The notes: generated from the sequence alone by a model not told the origin. A stretch of 64,000 bases of DNA from Mucilaginibacter terrae (GCF_031951985.1 NZ_JAVLVU010000001.1:4774001-4838000); one strand, 5' to 3'. Shown: positions 8,544-17,921, numbered from the stretch's first letter. Numbers and translations: made by a program.

Positions 8544-8905
8544 TGCAGTGCCCTGTTAGGACAGGTAAAGTGAGTTAACCCACGCCTGTTGATGTACTTT
8601 TTCTTTTGCTAAAAGAAAAAGTACCAAAAAGAAAAGGCTGCGGCTACGTTATGTTGCTACATAGGGTTGTACTTTCACTCGAGCCTGTGGTTGCCGCAAC
8701 ATTCCTGATGCCGCGAAAAGAAATATATGTCAGGGTAGTGCATTATATGTTAGCATACCGCAATGCAGTGAAAAGGAGCGTTGGCATGCCATGGCGCCCG
8801 GCCGGGAGTATGGCCTGTGGGGTGGCAGGGATTGCCATGGCTTGAATTTTTGCTACTTTTGTTTCAAGACAAAAGTAGTAGCCTCCGCGGCAATAAGCGG
8901 TAGAT
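8544..8905 (+). repeat. Composite dispersed intergenic element, copy A
   Basis: Starts TGCAGTGCCCTGTTAGGACA, contains a perfect 14-bp hairpin (GTACTTTTTCTTTT, loop GCT) at 8594-8624, then a GCGGCTACG block, CTGATGCCGCGAAA, a CCCGGCCGGGAG...GGGGTGG...GGGATTG block and AAGTAGTAGCCTCCGCGGCAAT. The same blocks in the same order occur on the opposite strand at 27890-28443, much diverged between blocks. Short open frames inside it look spurious. No transposase or integron feature is visible. Confidence 0.7.
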
Positions 8906-8915
8906 AAGCGATAAG

Positions 8916-9809
8916 TTAACCAACATCCACATAAATCTGCTTAAAATGAGGATACAACTCCTGAATATCCTTCTTCAAAGTAGCTATACTCAAACCAACC
9001 TCTCCAACATCAATCCCTTGTTTAAACCGAACCTTCAATACTAAAATTACCTCCTCGGGTGCCAGATACATGGATTGATGAGATTCCACCTGCTTTACAT
9101 TTTCAAAACTTTCGGCTAAAGCGATAATTTTTTGGAGCTCCTCTGCCGATGCACTTTCGCCCATCAGCAAACTCCGGCTTTCACGAACGAGCAGAATGGC
9201 TACGGCGGTTAAGAGCAAACCGATCATTACCGACGCAATGCCATCTATATAAGGATTACCTAATATTTGCCCTAACAAAATGCCGGTAAAGGCAATGAGT
9301 ATACCTATCACATCGGCGGCATCTTCAAACAGCACCACAAAGGTAGATGGGTCTTTGCTTATGTGTACGGCTTCCCAAAAGGGCATGTTGCCGCGCTGGC
9401 GTTTAAACTCCCGCATGGCGGTGATGAAAGATATGCCATCGAAAATAAAAGCAATGCCCAGCACAATGTAATTCCAGATCGGATTTCTAACTTCCTGCGG
9501 ATTCATAATGTGTTCCACACCTTCATATATAGAAAAGCCGCCGCCCAATGCAAAAAACAACAGCGATACCATGAACGACCAAAAGTAAAGCTCCTTACCA
9601 TAGCCAAACGGCCGGTTTTCATCGGCCGGTTTTTGGCTTTTACTGATGCCAAGGAGTAATAAAACCTCGTTACTCGTATCAACCAGCGAGTGTATACCTT
9701 CTGACACCATGGCCGAACTCCCTGTAAATACTGCGGCAACCAATTTGGTAATGGCTATGAGTAAATTTGCACCAAGTGCGGTGTATATGGGTGTTTTTGA
9801 AGCTGGCAT
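8916..9809 (-). CDS. Cation diffusion facilitator (CDF) family metal exporter
   Basis: A membrane antiporter exporting divalent metals (Zn, Co, Fe or Mn in the family) from the cytoplasm. Six membrane segments are followed by a cytoplasmic dimerisation domain near 210-297. Metal site residues appear as HSLVD in TM2 and FEDAAD in TM5, the paired motifs of CDF proteins. The ATG at 9809 (MPASKTPIY) is preferred; in-frame upstream ATGs at 9815 and 9833 would add 2 or 8 residues. The neighbouring His-rich protein and TonB receptor suggest a metal-homeostasis cluster, but the metal cannot be read from the sequence. Confidence 0.88.
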   Translation of the reverse strand: MPASKTPIYTALGANLLIAITKLVAAVFTGSSAMVSEGIHSLVDTSNEVLLLLGISKSQKPADENRPFGYGKELYFWSFMVSLLFFALGGGFSIYEGVEHIMNPQEVRNPIWNYIVLGIAFIFDGISFITAMREFKRQRGNMPFWEAVHISKDPSTFVVLFEDAADVIGILIAFTGILLGQILGNPYIDGIASVMIGLLLTAVAILLVRESRSLLMGESASAEELQKIIALAESFENVKQVESHQSMYLAPEEVILVLKVRFKQGIDVGEVGLSIATLKKDIQELYPHFKQIYVDVG

Positions 9810-9957
9810 TAGCATATATACAATAGCCCGCACATTAGGTTTTAATTAGCAGGTTAAACCTTTTAATAAATACTCAACCAGTATGTTGGTTTGTAGGTAA
9901 CTATGTAATAAAACAGATAGATTTCAAATAAAATGATAATGTAAGCCTTTTTAAAAA

Positions 9958-9965
9958 TATATTTG
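9958..9965 (+). promoter_or_regulatory. Putative -7 box TATATTTG
   Basis: An exact TAnnTTTG match 12 nt before the TTG at 9978. It implies a start of transcription close to that codon, which is why the TTG at 9978, not the one at 9963 inside the box, is taken as the gene start. No clear -33 TTG. Confidence 0.4.
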
Positions 9966-9977
9966 CAGCCTACTGCT

Positions 9978-10295
9978 TTGACTAAACGTACCGCAAAAAT
10001 ATTGACCTCGTTTTTGCTCCTGCTAACTTTTGTTACGGGGCAGGTGATATTGTTTGCGCATACACATAAAACCGAAACTCAATCGGTAAAGCATTACGCC
10101 CAAAAAGACAAATCAAAAATTGCTGATGATAACTGTCCCATCTGCGTACAGCATGGTAATGTGCAGTTATTTCTCCAGCATCACCATTTCCATTTCTTTG
10201 CTTTAAGCAGTTCTTATGAGCCCGTTGCTTTTGCAACAATTTATCAAAGCATCGAACTGCTGCTTTCGGGTAATAGGGGACCACCTGCTGTATAA
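9978..10295 (+). CDS. Small His-rich exported protein next to a TonB receptor
   Basis: About 105 residues. An N-terminal signal segment (KILTSFLLLLTFVTGQVILF) is followed by a His-rich middle (FAHTHKTET), a Cys pair in NCPICVQHGN, and HHHFHFF; it ends in NRGPPAV. This layout recalls small DUF2946-like proteins that sit beside metal-related TonB receptors. The candidate Cys/His ligands suggest periplasmic metal binding (copper or zinc), but that is inference. It starts with TTG, probably with a very short leader, and precedes the receptor by 85 bp on the same strand. Confidence 0.65.
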   Translation: MTKRTAKILTSFLLLLTFVTGQVILFAHTHKTETQSVKHYAQKDKSKIADDNCPICVQHGNVQLFLQHHHFHFFALSSSYEPVAFATIYQSIELLLSGNRGPPAV

Positions 10296-10380
10296 TTTTT
10301 ATTGTATGTGAAGTAGTGGGGCAACGCCTGGCTGCTGTATTTCTGTATTTCAAAAAATTATTACTTAGTATCCTATTATC

Positions 10381-12666
10381 ATGAAAATGAAGTTTTTAGG
10401 CAGCTTGTTGCTGTTTATATTGCCTGTTTATATATATGCGGCCGTAGCGGCCTTTACCGGTAAAGTTACCGATGTTAAAACCAACGAACCTATTATTGGT
10501 GCAACTATCACCATTCCCCAGTTAAAAATAAGCACTACTACCAATGCCAGCGGTGAGTTTACGTTTGGTACCCTGCCTGCACGTGGCCGTTACGTGGTTG
10601 AAGTAAGTTACGTAGGCTACCAAACCAGCATTAAAACGGTCGATCTATCTAACCCGGCATCATTAACCTTCACCCTTACGCCAAGCATTATCGAAGCACG
10701 TGAAGTGGTGGTTACCGGTACCGTGGTGGCATCCAACAGTAAAAATAACAGCACTTCGGCTGCGGTGGTTAGTAAAGAAGACCTGCAAGGCTCATACACT
10801 AACCTTATCGACGCTTTGGCTAAGCAAGTACCGGGCGTAAGCCAGATAACCACCGGTCCGGGTATATCAAAGCCGGTTATACGCGGTTTGGGTTATAACC
10901 GCGTGGTTACCCTGAGCGATGGGGTTAAACAACAAGGCCAGCAATGGGGCGATGAGCACGGCATTGAGTTAGATCAGTACCAGGCCGACAAGGTAGAAGT
11001 ACTGCGCGGCGCGGCATCGTTACAGTACGGCTCAGATGCGATTGGAGGTGTAATTAACCTGGTTGAACCATTGGCACCTGCTCCGGGTAAAATAAGGGGC
11101 GAAGTTTTGTCAAACTATTCAACCAATAATGGCTTAACCGGTTCATCTTTAATGTTAACCGGTAACGAGAACGGTTTTGTGTGGAGAGGCCGCGGTTCGT
11201 ATCAAAATGCTTACTCGTTTAAAACACCAGCCGGATATTTTCCTAACAGCGGCTTTAATAATACCAACCTGAGCGGTATGGTAGGTTTAAACAAAAGCTG
11301 GGGTTATTCTCACCTGAATTTTTCGTACTATAAAAACAACATCGGCTTTTTCGACCCCGAAACGGTTAATGATTTATACACTACCGAACATTCGCGCACG
11401 TTAGATTACCCTCGTCAGGACATACGCCATTATAAAGTGGCCTTAAATAACAACTTTGTAATAGGTGAGGGCTCCTTAAAGGTTGATTTGGGTTACCAAA
11501 AAAACCAACGCCGCGAGCTGGAAGACAGTGCCGATCCATCTTTATTCTTTGACCTGAACACATACTCGTTAGATACCAAATACTCATTACCTGCCCGTAA
11601 CGGCTGGGAGCCAGTAATTGGTTTGAGTGGAAGCATTGGCCATAGCGTTAACAAAGCCGAAGAAAAGCTGATACCTGAGTATAATGCTTATGCAGCCGGC
11701 ATATTTGGTTTTGTAAAGAAAACGTATGGCGCCAACACGGTGAGCGCGGGTGTACGGTACGATTATATTCAAAACAAAGGCAAGCAATTATTTGAAGAAG
11801 GCGCAGAGCGATTCCCGGGCTTTAAAAATAACTTTAGCAGCGTGAGCGGAGCTTTAGGTTATACCCACGTGTTTAACGAGTATGTAAACTTTAAAGCCAA
11901 TGCCGGTTCGGCGTTTCGTGCACCAAACCCTGCCGAATTAGGTTCTAACGGTGTACATGAGGGTACCTTTAGATACGAGGTTGGTAACGGTAATTTGAAA
12001 CCTGAGCGTAGTTACCAGGCCGATGCTACTTTGGAGTTTGGTAACGGTATACTAACCGGTAGTGTTGGCGTGTTTGAAAACTATATACACAATTACATAT
12101 ACGCCTCAAACACCAATAACGAAACTATTGTGGTACCTACGGAGGATTTGGGTACCTACCCGGTTTACCGTTACGGCCAGGTAAATGCCAACCTCTATGG
12201 TGCCGAAGCCAGCTTAACCCTGCACCCGGTATCGTTCATCCACTTCCAAAACACGTTTGCTTACACGCATGCGCAAAATAATACGTTCGACAGGCCGCTA
12301 TCCTTTATCCCGGCCGGAACATTGCGTAACACCCTGCGTTTTGAGCCAAAAGTTAAAGGCTTGCATGAGTTTTACTTTTATGCCGGTGTAGATAATTACT
12401 TTAAACAAAACCGCATTGATGCAACGTTTGAAACTCCTACAGACTCATACACCTTGCTTAATGCAGGTATAGGTACTACTATTAAACTGGGTGCACAACG
12501 TTTTAAAGTTTATGTATCGGGCGCAAACTTAACCAACAAGCGTTACTATGATGCCCTAAGCCGCCTTAAACCCGGCCGCATAAGCCAGGACAACCTGAAT
12601 TTGGGCGTATATAACCCCGGCCGTAATATTACTTTCGGGTTTTATATGCCGTTTAATTTGAAGTAG
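10381..12666 (+). CDS. TonB-dependent receptor with carboxypeptidase-regulatory-like N-terminal domain
   Basis: Outer-membrane active transporter of 761 residues. A signal peptide (to about 20) precedes a carboxypeptidase-regulatory-like domain (about 22-100, GKVTDVKTNEPIIGATI), a plug domain (about 110-230, with VVTGT and VEVLRGAASLQYGSDAIGG) and a 22-strand barrel ending in an aromatic-rich FGFYMPFNLK. The plug contains KQQGQQWGDEHGIE, a stretch typical of Zn/Cu-type receptors of this phylum. The metal assignment is supported by the upstream His-rich protein and the nearby CDF exporter but is not proven. A terminator hairpin lies 150 bp downstream, past a dispersed repeat. Confidence 0.92.
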   Translation: MKMKFLGSLLLFILPVYIYAAVAAFTGKVTDVKTNEPIIGATITIPQLKISTTTNASGEFTFGTLPARGRYVVEVSYVGYQTSIKTVDLSNPASLTFTLTPSIIEAREVVVTGTVVASNSKNNSTSAAVVSKEDLQGSYTNLIDALAKQVPGVSQITTGPGISKPVIRGLGYNRVVTLSDGVKQQGQQWGDEHGIELDQYQADKVEVLRGAASLQYGSDAIGGVINLVEPLAPAPGKIRGEVLSNYSTNNGLTGSSLMLTGNENGFVWRGRGSYQNAYSFKTPAGYFPNSGFNNTNLSGMVGLNKSWGYSHLNFSYYKNNIGFFDPETVNDLYTTEHSRTLDYPRQDIRHYKVALNNNFVIGEGSLKVDLGYQKNQRRELEDSADPSLFFDLNTYSLDTKYSLPARNGWEPVIGLSGSIGHSVNKAEEKLIPEYNAYAAGIFGFVKKTYGANTVSAGVRYDYIQNKGKQLFEEGAERFPGFKNNFSSVSGALGYTHVFNEYVNFKANAGSAFRAPNPAELGSNGVHEGTFRYEVGNGNLKPERSYQADATLEFGNGILTGSVGVFENYIHNYIYASNTNNETIVVPTEDLGTYPVYRYGQVNANLYGAEASLTLHPVSFIHFQNTFAYTHAQNNTFDRPLSFIPAGTLRNTLRFEPKVKGLHEFYFYAGVDNYFKQNRIDATFETPTDSYTLLNAGIGTTIKLGAQRFKVYVSGANLTNKRYYDALSRLKPGRISQDNLNLGVYNPGRNITFGFYMPFNLK

Positions 12667-12687
12667 TAAAGATTGATATCCCAATAT

Positions 12688-12797
12688 GTCATTGCGAGGA
12701 GCGATAGCGACGTGGCAATCCCCTCGCGTTATAACCATGCAAGTGGAGATTACCACGTCGCCCTCACGCATATTTCCCCACTGCTCCTGGCAATGAT
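12688..12797. repeat. GTCATTGCGAGGAGCGA repeat, diverged copy
   Basis: The left part GTCATTGCGAGGAGCGATAG and the right part GCTCCTGGCAATGA form imperfect arms around a centre with AGTGGAGATTACCACGTCG. Same family as 22284-22370. Confidence 0.6.
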
Positions 12798-12815
12798 ATA
12801 AGGAGAGCGATTAAC

Positions 12816-12852
12816 AAAAAGGCGCTTATCTCAGTTGATAAGCGCCTTTTTT
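12816..12852. terminator. Bidirectional terminator between TonB receptor and PRC-barrel gene
   Basis: AAAAAGGCGCTTATC (12816-12830) pairs with GATAAGCGCCTTTTTT (12837-12852) around a TCAGTT loop, with A/T runs on both sides, so it can serve the convergent gene pair. Confidence 0.85.
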
Positions 12853-12912
12853 ATGTCATTAGACAACCACTACTATGTTAGTTTATGACACAGCGTTATA
12901 CACAACGCCCAC

Positions 12913-13476
12913 CTAAAATATATCCCGGTTGTCTTCAGTATTATCCTCCCGTGTACCTTCTTCAGGTAAAAGCTTGTGCGGATCGCTTTCGGGCTTACGG
13001 CGATTGTAGATACGGTTTTGATTAAACTGCTCGTGCTCGTAAAAATCTTCGGTAGGTTGTGCGCCAACAGCACCCATAGCCACACCAGCCGCCCCCATGC
13101 TCGAAAACACCGTGCGGATGCGCTGCTCGTGTTCGGCATCAAAAGTTTCCTTTTCGTAGGTTGGCAGGCCAAAAATGTGGCTAACTTCAATTTGAGGTAC
13201 TACTACGTAATCATCATCTTCATGCAACTCTACCACACCAATAGGGATGAGTATTTTGCGGGCTTCAAGCCTTAAATCGTTGGCATCGGTATCAACCACC
13301 ATATATCGTACCTGCTGGCTTTTGGGGTTAAAAAGCAGTTCGTGTACATCGCCAATAACTTCGCCACGCTCGTTTTTTACGTCCCATCCCTTAATATCAG
13401 GCTGTCCCTCAGCTATCTCAAAATCACTGCCGCTCAGTTCTTGCAGGCGGCTGTTTTCAAATTCGTTTAAGTCCAT
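12913..13476 (-). CDS. PRC-barrel domain protein
   Basis: A soluble 187-residue protein. A PRC-barrel-like domain covers about 10-105 (WDVKNERGEVIGDVHELLFN, then VRYMVVDTDA and an RKILIPIG strand), followed by a charged tail with a helical EHEQRIRTVF segment and an acidic end. Such proteins in Bacteroidota are linked to stress or membrane association; no specific function can be given. The ATG at 13476 (MDLNEF) is preferred, because the in-frame extension to 13518 runs into a hairpin made of CCATAGAC repeat units. Confidence 0.8.
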   Translation of the reverse strand: MDLNEFENSRLQELSGSDFEIAEGQPDIKGWDVKNERGEVIGDVHELLFNPKSQQVRYMVVDTDANDLRLEARKILIPIGVVELHEDDDYVVVPQIEVSHIFGLPTYEKETFDAEHEQRIRTVFSSMGAAGVAMGAVGAQPTEDFYEHEQFNQNRIYNRRKPESDPHKLLPEEGTREDNTEDNRDIF

Positions 13477-13490
13477 TGTAGTTGTTTTTT

Positions 13491-13582
13491 TGACCATAGT
13501 CGATAGTCCATAGACCATGGGGAGGGTTTTTTAATAATGGTTTCAGGGCTTACTATGGTCAATGGGCTATCGACCATTGACC
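13491..13582. repeat. Hairpin of CCATAGAC-type units
   Basis: The left arm (13491-13520) is close to the reverse complement of the right arm (13552-13582). Units are CCATAGTC, GATAGTCC and ATAGACC. It sits just upstream of the PRC-barrel start and 3' of nothing on that strand except the small gene downstream, so a 5'-leader hairpin is possible. Confidence 0.6.
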
Positions 13583-13588
13583 ACTTCT

Positions 13589-13750
13589 CTACTTAACTGC
13601 AGTACTATCGGCCACCACAGGCTCGTTCAATCCTGCTTCGTTACCGCAGCCGCGCATAAAAAAGAACAGGAAACACAGCGTTATTATCAGTAATATGAGC
13701 CACAGCCACCAAGGCGTGCGTCGTTTGGGTTGAACATTTAATTCGGCCAT
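13589..13750 (-). CDS. Small single-pass membrane protein
   Basis: From ATG 13750 (MAELNVQPKRRTPWW) it encodes 53 residues: a short basic N-terminus, a strong membrane segment (WWLWLILLIITLCFLFFFM) and a short outside tail with one Cys. No family recognised. The longer frame to 13783 begins in non-conserved-looking sequence and is not favoured. Function unknown. Confidence 0.55.
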   Translation of the reverse strand: MAELNVQPKRRTPWWLWLILLIITLCFLFFFMRGCGNEAGLNEPVVADSTAVK

Positions 13751-13818
13751 AAGTAGTTTTACAGTTAATTCACTAATAACCAATTTGCCTAAATATGGTT
13801 TGCGGAGAGTTACAGAGA

Positions 13819-13920
13819 GTTCATAGATGGTGGTTCATAGTTCATCGTAGCTGCACATTGCGGTTCTACTAATATCTTTAACCAATGTTTTCTACCATGA
13901 ACCATTATCCATAAACCATG
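13819..13920. repeat. Hairpin of GTTCATAG / CCATGAAC units
   Basis: The left arm at 13819-13846 (GTTCATAGATGGTGGTTCAT and on) pairs imperfectly with the right arm at 13892-13920 (CTACCATGAACCATTATCC and on), leaving a 45-nt loop. Same family as the hairpin 300 bp upstream. Confidence 0.6.
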
Positions 13921-14066
13921 TTTTAGTATCTTTTTTTAAAAATAATGGCCAAACTTATAAACAGTGCTACATGCAAAAGGTGCTCGTGTTACAATATCAT
14001 TTCGCAGTAAGGCACTTTGCAAACAAATTTTACCCTTTACGTATTTGGTAACTAAAACCAATTACT

Positions 14067-14276
14067 ATGAAGGCTCTCGGACTTGTATTTATTGTATTAG
14101 GTGCTATTATGCTGATATGGACAGGCTTCACGTACACCAAAAAGGAAAAAATTATAGATGCCGGCCCCATACAGGTATCGGCCGATAGAGAGAAGACGGT
14201 AAACTGGCCGCCTTATGCCGGTGGGGTGCTACTGGTTGGAGGGATTGCGTTGGTGGCTTTGGCCAAGAAGAGTTAA
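14067..14276 (+). CDS. Small two-pass membrane protein
   Basis: 69 residues with two hydrophobic segments (about 3-23 and 50-66) separated by a short hydrophilic stretch (TYTKKEKIIDAGPIQVSADR). Size and pattern resemble DUF3185-like small inner-membrane proteins, often found singly in this phylum. No catalytic motif is visible. It lies 64 bp before the acyltransferase gene on the same strand and may be cotranscribed with it. Confidence 0.7.
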   Translation: MKALGLVFIVLGAIMLIWTGFTYTKKEKIIDAGPIQVSADREKTVNWPPYAGGVLLVGGIALVALAKKS

Positions 14277-14340
14277 CAGTTAACATTGTAATTAACAGTT
14301 AATTTGGTATTTTTAGCATCAAAAGTGTTATCCGCACCTT

Positions 14341-15552
14341 ATGACAAAAATACCGGCCCCTAAACTACACCTGCCTTTTTTAGATGCTTTAAGGGCAATA
14401 GCCGCTTTATACGTGTTAATGCACCATGCCATGCTGCATTATAATGTTAATCCTGCGTCGCAAAACGCTGCCGAAAAATCGTTCTATAAATTGTTTTTTT
14501 TCGGGCATTATACGGTTAGTTTATTTATTGTTATTTCGGGGTTTTCGTTAATGCTGCCGGTTATTAAGCGTAATTATGAGTTAGGCAGCCCGGTTGAGTT
14601 TTACAAACGTCGTATTAAGCGTATCCTTCCACCTTACTACATTGCTTTGGGCATAAGCGTGGTATTGGTTTTGTTTTTTATAGGCGGCCAAACTAAAACC
14701 TTTTGGAGCAATTCATTACCCATGACCGTGCCCAATATATTTACTCACGTGTTTTTTGTGAATGATATATTAAAATCGCACACTTATAAAATTAACTATT
14801 CTTTATGGTCAATACCGGTAGAATGCCGTATTTACCTGTTTTTTCCTTTGTTATTGTTGGTGCGCCGTAGGTGGGGAGCTTTGCCCACATTAGGTTTGGC
14901 TGTATTGGTATCGGTGGTGCTGTTAGGCGTTATGGCCGGTTTAAAACAGTTCTATCATGATGTTAATTTAACTACGCCGGGCGTAAATCCTTACATCATA
15001 TTATTTACCCTTGGCATGCTGGCAGCCGATATTTCATTTGGAACAGATGAGCGCTATCAAAAGCTTAAACAAGTGCGCTGGGGCTTGCTCATTGTGGCTT
15101 GTACAGTAGTATTTGTTGTTTTTAAAGCCTTTGCCCGCTACATTCATCTTAACGAAGTTGCTGAAACCGAAATTGCCGATGTATTATTTGGCGCTCTCAG
15201 CTTTTGTATATTAACATCCTGTTCGCTTAAAAATTTTAAAGGCGGCTTAGCACGCGTGCTTTACCGGTTTTTGGAATGGAAACCGTTGGTGTTTATCGGC
15301 ACATTTTCATACAGTATTTACCTTATACATGCGCCATTGCTTCAATTGCTATCGGTATACGTTATCCGCTACTTACACCTTAAACGGTCTGCATCGGGCC
15401 TGGTGCTCATGCTGGCCGGTACCAGCGTTATTGTGATCATCGCTTATGGATTTTTCCGTTTGTTTGAAAAACCGTTTATGAATAGCAAGAAAAAAGTTAC
15501 TGAAACATTAGCTGTGCCCCTTGGCAATGAAGAAGCAGTGGCAAAAGTTTAA
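14341..15552 (+). CDS. Acyltransferase 3 family (OafA/YrhL-type) membrane protein
   Basis: A 403-residue integral membrane protein with about ten hydrophobic segments. The opening PFLDALRAIAALYVLMHHAM is the family hallmark with the conserved His in the first segment; FYKRRIKRILPPYY follows near 85-100. Family members O-acylate surface sugars, such as O-antigen or exopolysaccharide. The local context gives no substrate. It converges on a secreted protein gene 23 bp away. Confidence 0.88.
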   Translation: MTKIPAPKLHLPFLDALRAIAALYVLMHHAMLHYNVNPASQNAAEKSFYKLFFFGHYTVSLFIVISGFSLMLPVIKRNYELGSPVEFYKRRIKRILPPYYIALGISVVLVLFFIGGQTKTFWSNSLPMTVPNIFTHVFFVNDILKSHTYKINYSLWSIPVECRIYLFFPLLLLVRRRWGALPTLGLAVLVSVVLLGVMAGLKQFYHDVNLTTPGVNPYIILFTLGMLAADISFGTDERYQKLKQVRWGLLIVACTVVFVVFKAFARYIHLNEVAETEIADVLFGALSFCILTSCSLKNFKGGLARVLYRFLEWKPLVFIGTFSYSIYLIHAPLLQLLSVYVIRYLHLKRSASGLVLMLAGTSVIVIIAYGFFRLFEKPFMNSKKKVTETLAVPLGNEEAVAKV

Positions 15553-15575
15553 TTTGATAGCAGTAACGCCTTCGC

Positions 15576-16091
15576 CTAACGTGGCTTGGCAATGAGTGGT
15601 TGTTTATTTAACAGCACAGTATCCTTATGCAGTTCGGCATAAATAGCATTACTTCGACCTATGATTTTATCGCCGGGCAGCCCCACAGTAATACTATCGG
15701 GCGGGAACTTATAAGTTGTAGTGCGCGAACCGGCCCATCCGTCAATAGTGCTTAAGCCGGGCATAAAATCGGCCTCAGTACCTGTAAATGTAGCTTTTCC
15801 GCTTTTAATTTTCGACCATGCATAGTTACGGTACGCAATAATGTTACGTTGCACATGGCTCACAAATTCATGGTAATCCAAATTGAGCTTATTGAGTTTA
15901 CAGTAATCTTTCCAAAGTTGTACCGATTTTTCGCGCGGAGGCCTGTCAAGCTCGGGCGAACCTTTGTAATTTTTACTGGCTAAATAATCAACAAAGCCAT
16001 TCCATACCATCCGTTCGTTACGGGTTATAACCTGTGCATTTGCCACGCAGGTGGTGGCAAGCAAAACAATAAGCAGTAAGCTGTTTTTCAT
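15576..16091 (-). CDS. Secreted protein of unknown function
   Basis: 171 residues with a clear signal peptide (MKNSLLLIVLLATTCVANAQ). The mature part is mostly helical at first (MVWNGFVDYLASKNYKG, VQLWKDYCKLNKLNLDYHEF) and then contains GWAGSRTTTYKFPPDS. No family recognised. It is transcribed alone between the acyltransferase gene and a 281-bp upstream region in which nothing else is evident. Confidence 0.75.
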   Translation of the reverse strand: MKNSLLLIVLLATTCVANAQVITRNERMVWNGFVDYLASKNYKGSPELDRPPREKSVQLWKDYCKLNKLNLDYHEFVSHVQRNIIAYRNYAWSKIKSGKATFTGTEADFMPGLSTIDGWAGSRTTTYKFPPDSITVGLPGDKIIGRSNAIYAELHKDTVLLNKQPLIAKPR

Positions 16092-16372
16092 GGTAGATCG
16101 GTCAGTTAGGTTTGATGTAGGTACGCTATCTTAAAACCCAGGATAGAGAGCGGATAACACATTCAAATGTCTTACAAACTGCTTATTAATAAACGAGTGG
16201 AATTACCCGAATTAAAATTCAGGTATTACTACGTGTACTCTTTTTGGTTGTGCGAACAATGAATGGGGATGGATTACTTCATCCAAGAGAAATAGAACAT
16301 GGCCAAATTTTAAATTGTCGCTGCATTTTGGCAACTTTACAGCGTTTCTGATACTTTAAAACAACACTTACT

Positions 16373-16777
16373 ATGAACTACTGGCTCGTCAAATCCGAAC
16401 CCTTTAAATACTCCTGGGAAAAATTCAACCAGGATAAACGCACCTTTTGGGATGGCGTACGTAACTACCAGGCTCGTAATAATTTACGGGAGATGAAAGA
16501 GGGCGATTTGGTGCTGTTTTACCATAGTAATGAGGGTAAAGAGGTGGTTGGTATTGCTAAAGTAGTTAAAGAAGCTTATCAGGACCCTACCACCGATGAT
16601 ACGAACTGGGTGGTGGTTGACCTGTCGCCCGTGGAAACACTTAAAAAGCCGGTTACGCTCGAAACCATTAAGGCTGATGAAAGGCTGAAAGATATATCGC
16701 TGGTGCGCCAGGGCCGCCTGTCGGTTATGGGATTAAAAGCGGCCGAGTTTGACCGCATTATTGAATTAGGTAGTTAA
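16373..16777 (+). CDS. EVE domain protein
   Basis: 134 residues, the whole length being one EVE domain: MNYWLVKSEPFKYSW at the start, then FWDGVRNYQARNNLREM and GDLVLFYHSN. The fold is related to PUA and YTH and is thought to bind modified bases in DNA or RNA; eukaryotic relatives include thymocyte nuclear protein 1. The next gene starts 2 bp after the stop codon, so they share a transcript. No restriction or modification genes are nearby. Confidence 0.92.
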   Translation: MNYWLVKSEPFKYSWEKFNQDKRTFWDGVRNYQARNNLREMKEGDLVLFYHSNEGKEVVGIAKVVKEAYQDPTTDDTNWVVVDLSPVETLKKPVTLETIKADERLKDISLVRQGRLSVMGLKAAEFDRIIELGS

Positions 16778-16778
16778 T

Positions 16779-17921
16779 ATGATGATGCCGAAAATGCCGT
16801 TTTTTAAATTGCGTTTCGGTTTGCTGGTAGCCGTATTAATGTTAATGGCGGGTACAGGTAAAGTGCTTGCACAATCGGCATTTAGGGAGTATCCGCAACT
16901 GTTTACCACACCCTTAACTTATGTGGTTGGCTATACGCAAAAGCCCGTAAAGCTTGACGGCGACCTGAACGACGATGCATGGCAACAAGCGGCCTGGACC
17001 AGCAACTTTCAGGATATAGAAGGCACTATAAAACCCACGCCTAAGTACCAAACCCGCGTTAAAATGCTGTGGAATGATAGCTGCCTGTATATTGCCGCCG
17101 AGTTAAAGGAACCGCACGTTTGGGCTACGCTCAAAAAACACGACGATATTATTTTTAATGACAACGACTTCGAAGTATTCATAGACCCACAAAACAACAC
17201 CCACCAGTATTACGAATTTGAGGTTAATGCGCTCAATACCCTGTTCGATTTATTTTTGAACAAGCCATACCGCAACCTGGGCAATGCCATGATCAATTGG
17301 AACGCCGAAGGCTTCCGCTCGGCAGTTAAAGTGCAGGGGACTTTGAACAACCCGGCTGATACCGACGAAGGGTGGACAGTAGAAATAGCCATTCCGTTTA
17401 AAGCCTTAAACCTGAACAAACTGCCGCAAGCCCCAGCCGAGAACACCACCTGGCGTATCAATTTTTCGCGGGTGGAGTGGGACCATCAGGTTGTGGATGG
17501 CAAATATGTTAGGGCTACCGATAAAACAGGTAAACGCCTGCCTGAGCACAACTGGGTATGGTCGGCGCAAGGTGTGGTAAACATGCATTACCCCGAACGC
17601 TGGGGATATTTACAGTTTACTAAGCAAGTTGCAACTGCCCAATTACCGGCAAGCAACAGCATCTCCTATACCGAATTGCAAAAACAATATTTATGGCTCA
17701 TTTATTATAAACAAAAGGCCTATCATTCGCGCTATCATCATTATGCAGTTGATTTAAAACAGCTTGATATGGCTCCTGAAGTTAAGGTTAAAGGGCAACC
17801 GAACAATTTATGGCTTGAGGCAACCGGCAGGCTGTTTTTAGCAAGAATTACTAATAAGGGAGAGCAACAAGGCTGGGCCATTAACCACGACGGGCTAATT
17901 CATTGGATAAGCAAGCCATAA
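16779..17921 (+). CDS. Secreted CBM9-like carbohydrate-binding family protein
   Basis: 380 residues. A signal peptide ends near residue 32 (...KVLAQ). A CBM9-like domain covers about 45-270, opening with KPVKLDGDLNDDAWQQAAW and including NDNDFEVFIDPQNNTHQYYEFEVNA. The C-terminal 80 residues (LQKQYLWLIYYKQKAYHSRY) are helical and seen in related proteins of the phylum. Family members bind or process plant-type glycans in the periplasm or outside. It overlaps the extended frame of the following aldo/keto reductase gene but not its likely start. Confidence 0.85.
   Translation: MMMPKMPFFKLRFGLLVAVLMLMAGTGKVLAQSAFREYPQLFTTPLTYVVGYTQKPVKLDGDLNDDAWQQAAWTSNFQDIEGTIKPTPKYQTRVKMLWNDSCLYIAAELKEPHVWATLKKHDDIIFNDNDFEVFIDPQNNTHQYYEFEVNALNTLFDLFLNKPYRNLGNAMINWNAEGFRSAVKVQGTLNNPADTDEGWTVEIAIPFKALNLNKLPQAPAENTTWRINFSRVEWDHQVVDGKYVRATDKTGKRLPEHNWVWSAQGVVNMHYPERWGYLQFTKQVATAQLPASNSISYTELQKQYLWLIYYKQKAYHSRYHHYAVDLKQLDMAPEVKVKGQPNNLWLEATGRLFLARITNKGEQQGWAINHDGLIHWISKP

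Noticed and set aside
8606..8845. Open frame of 79 codons after pyrF
   Set aside because: It lies wholly in the composite dispersed element, and its protein has no plausible composition.
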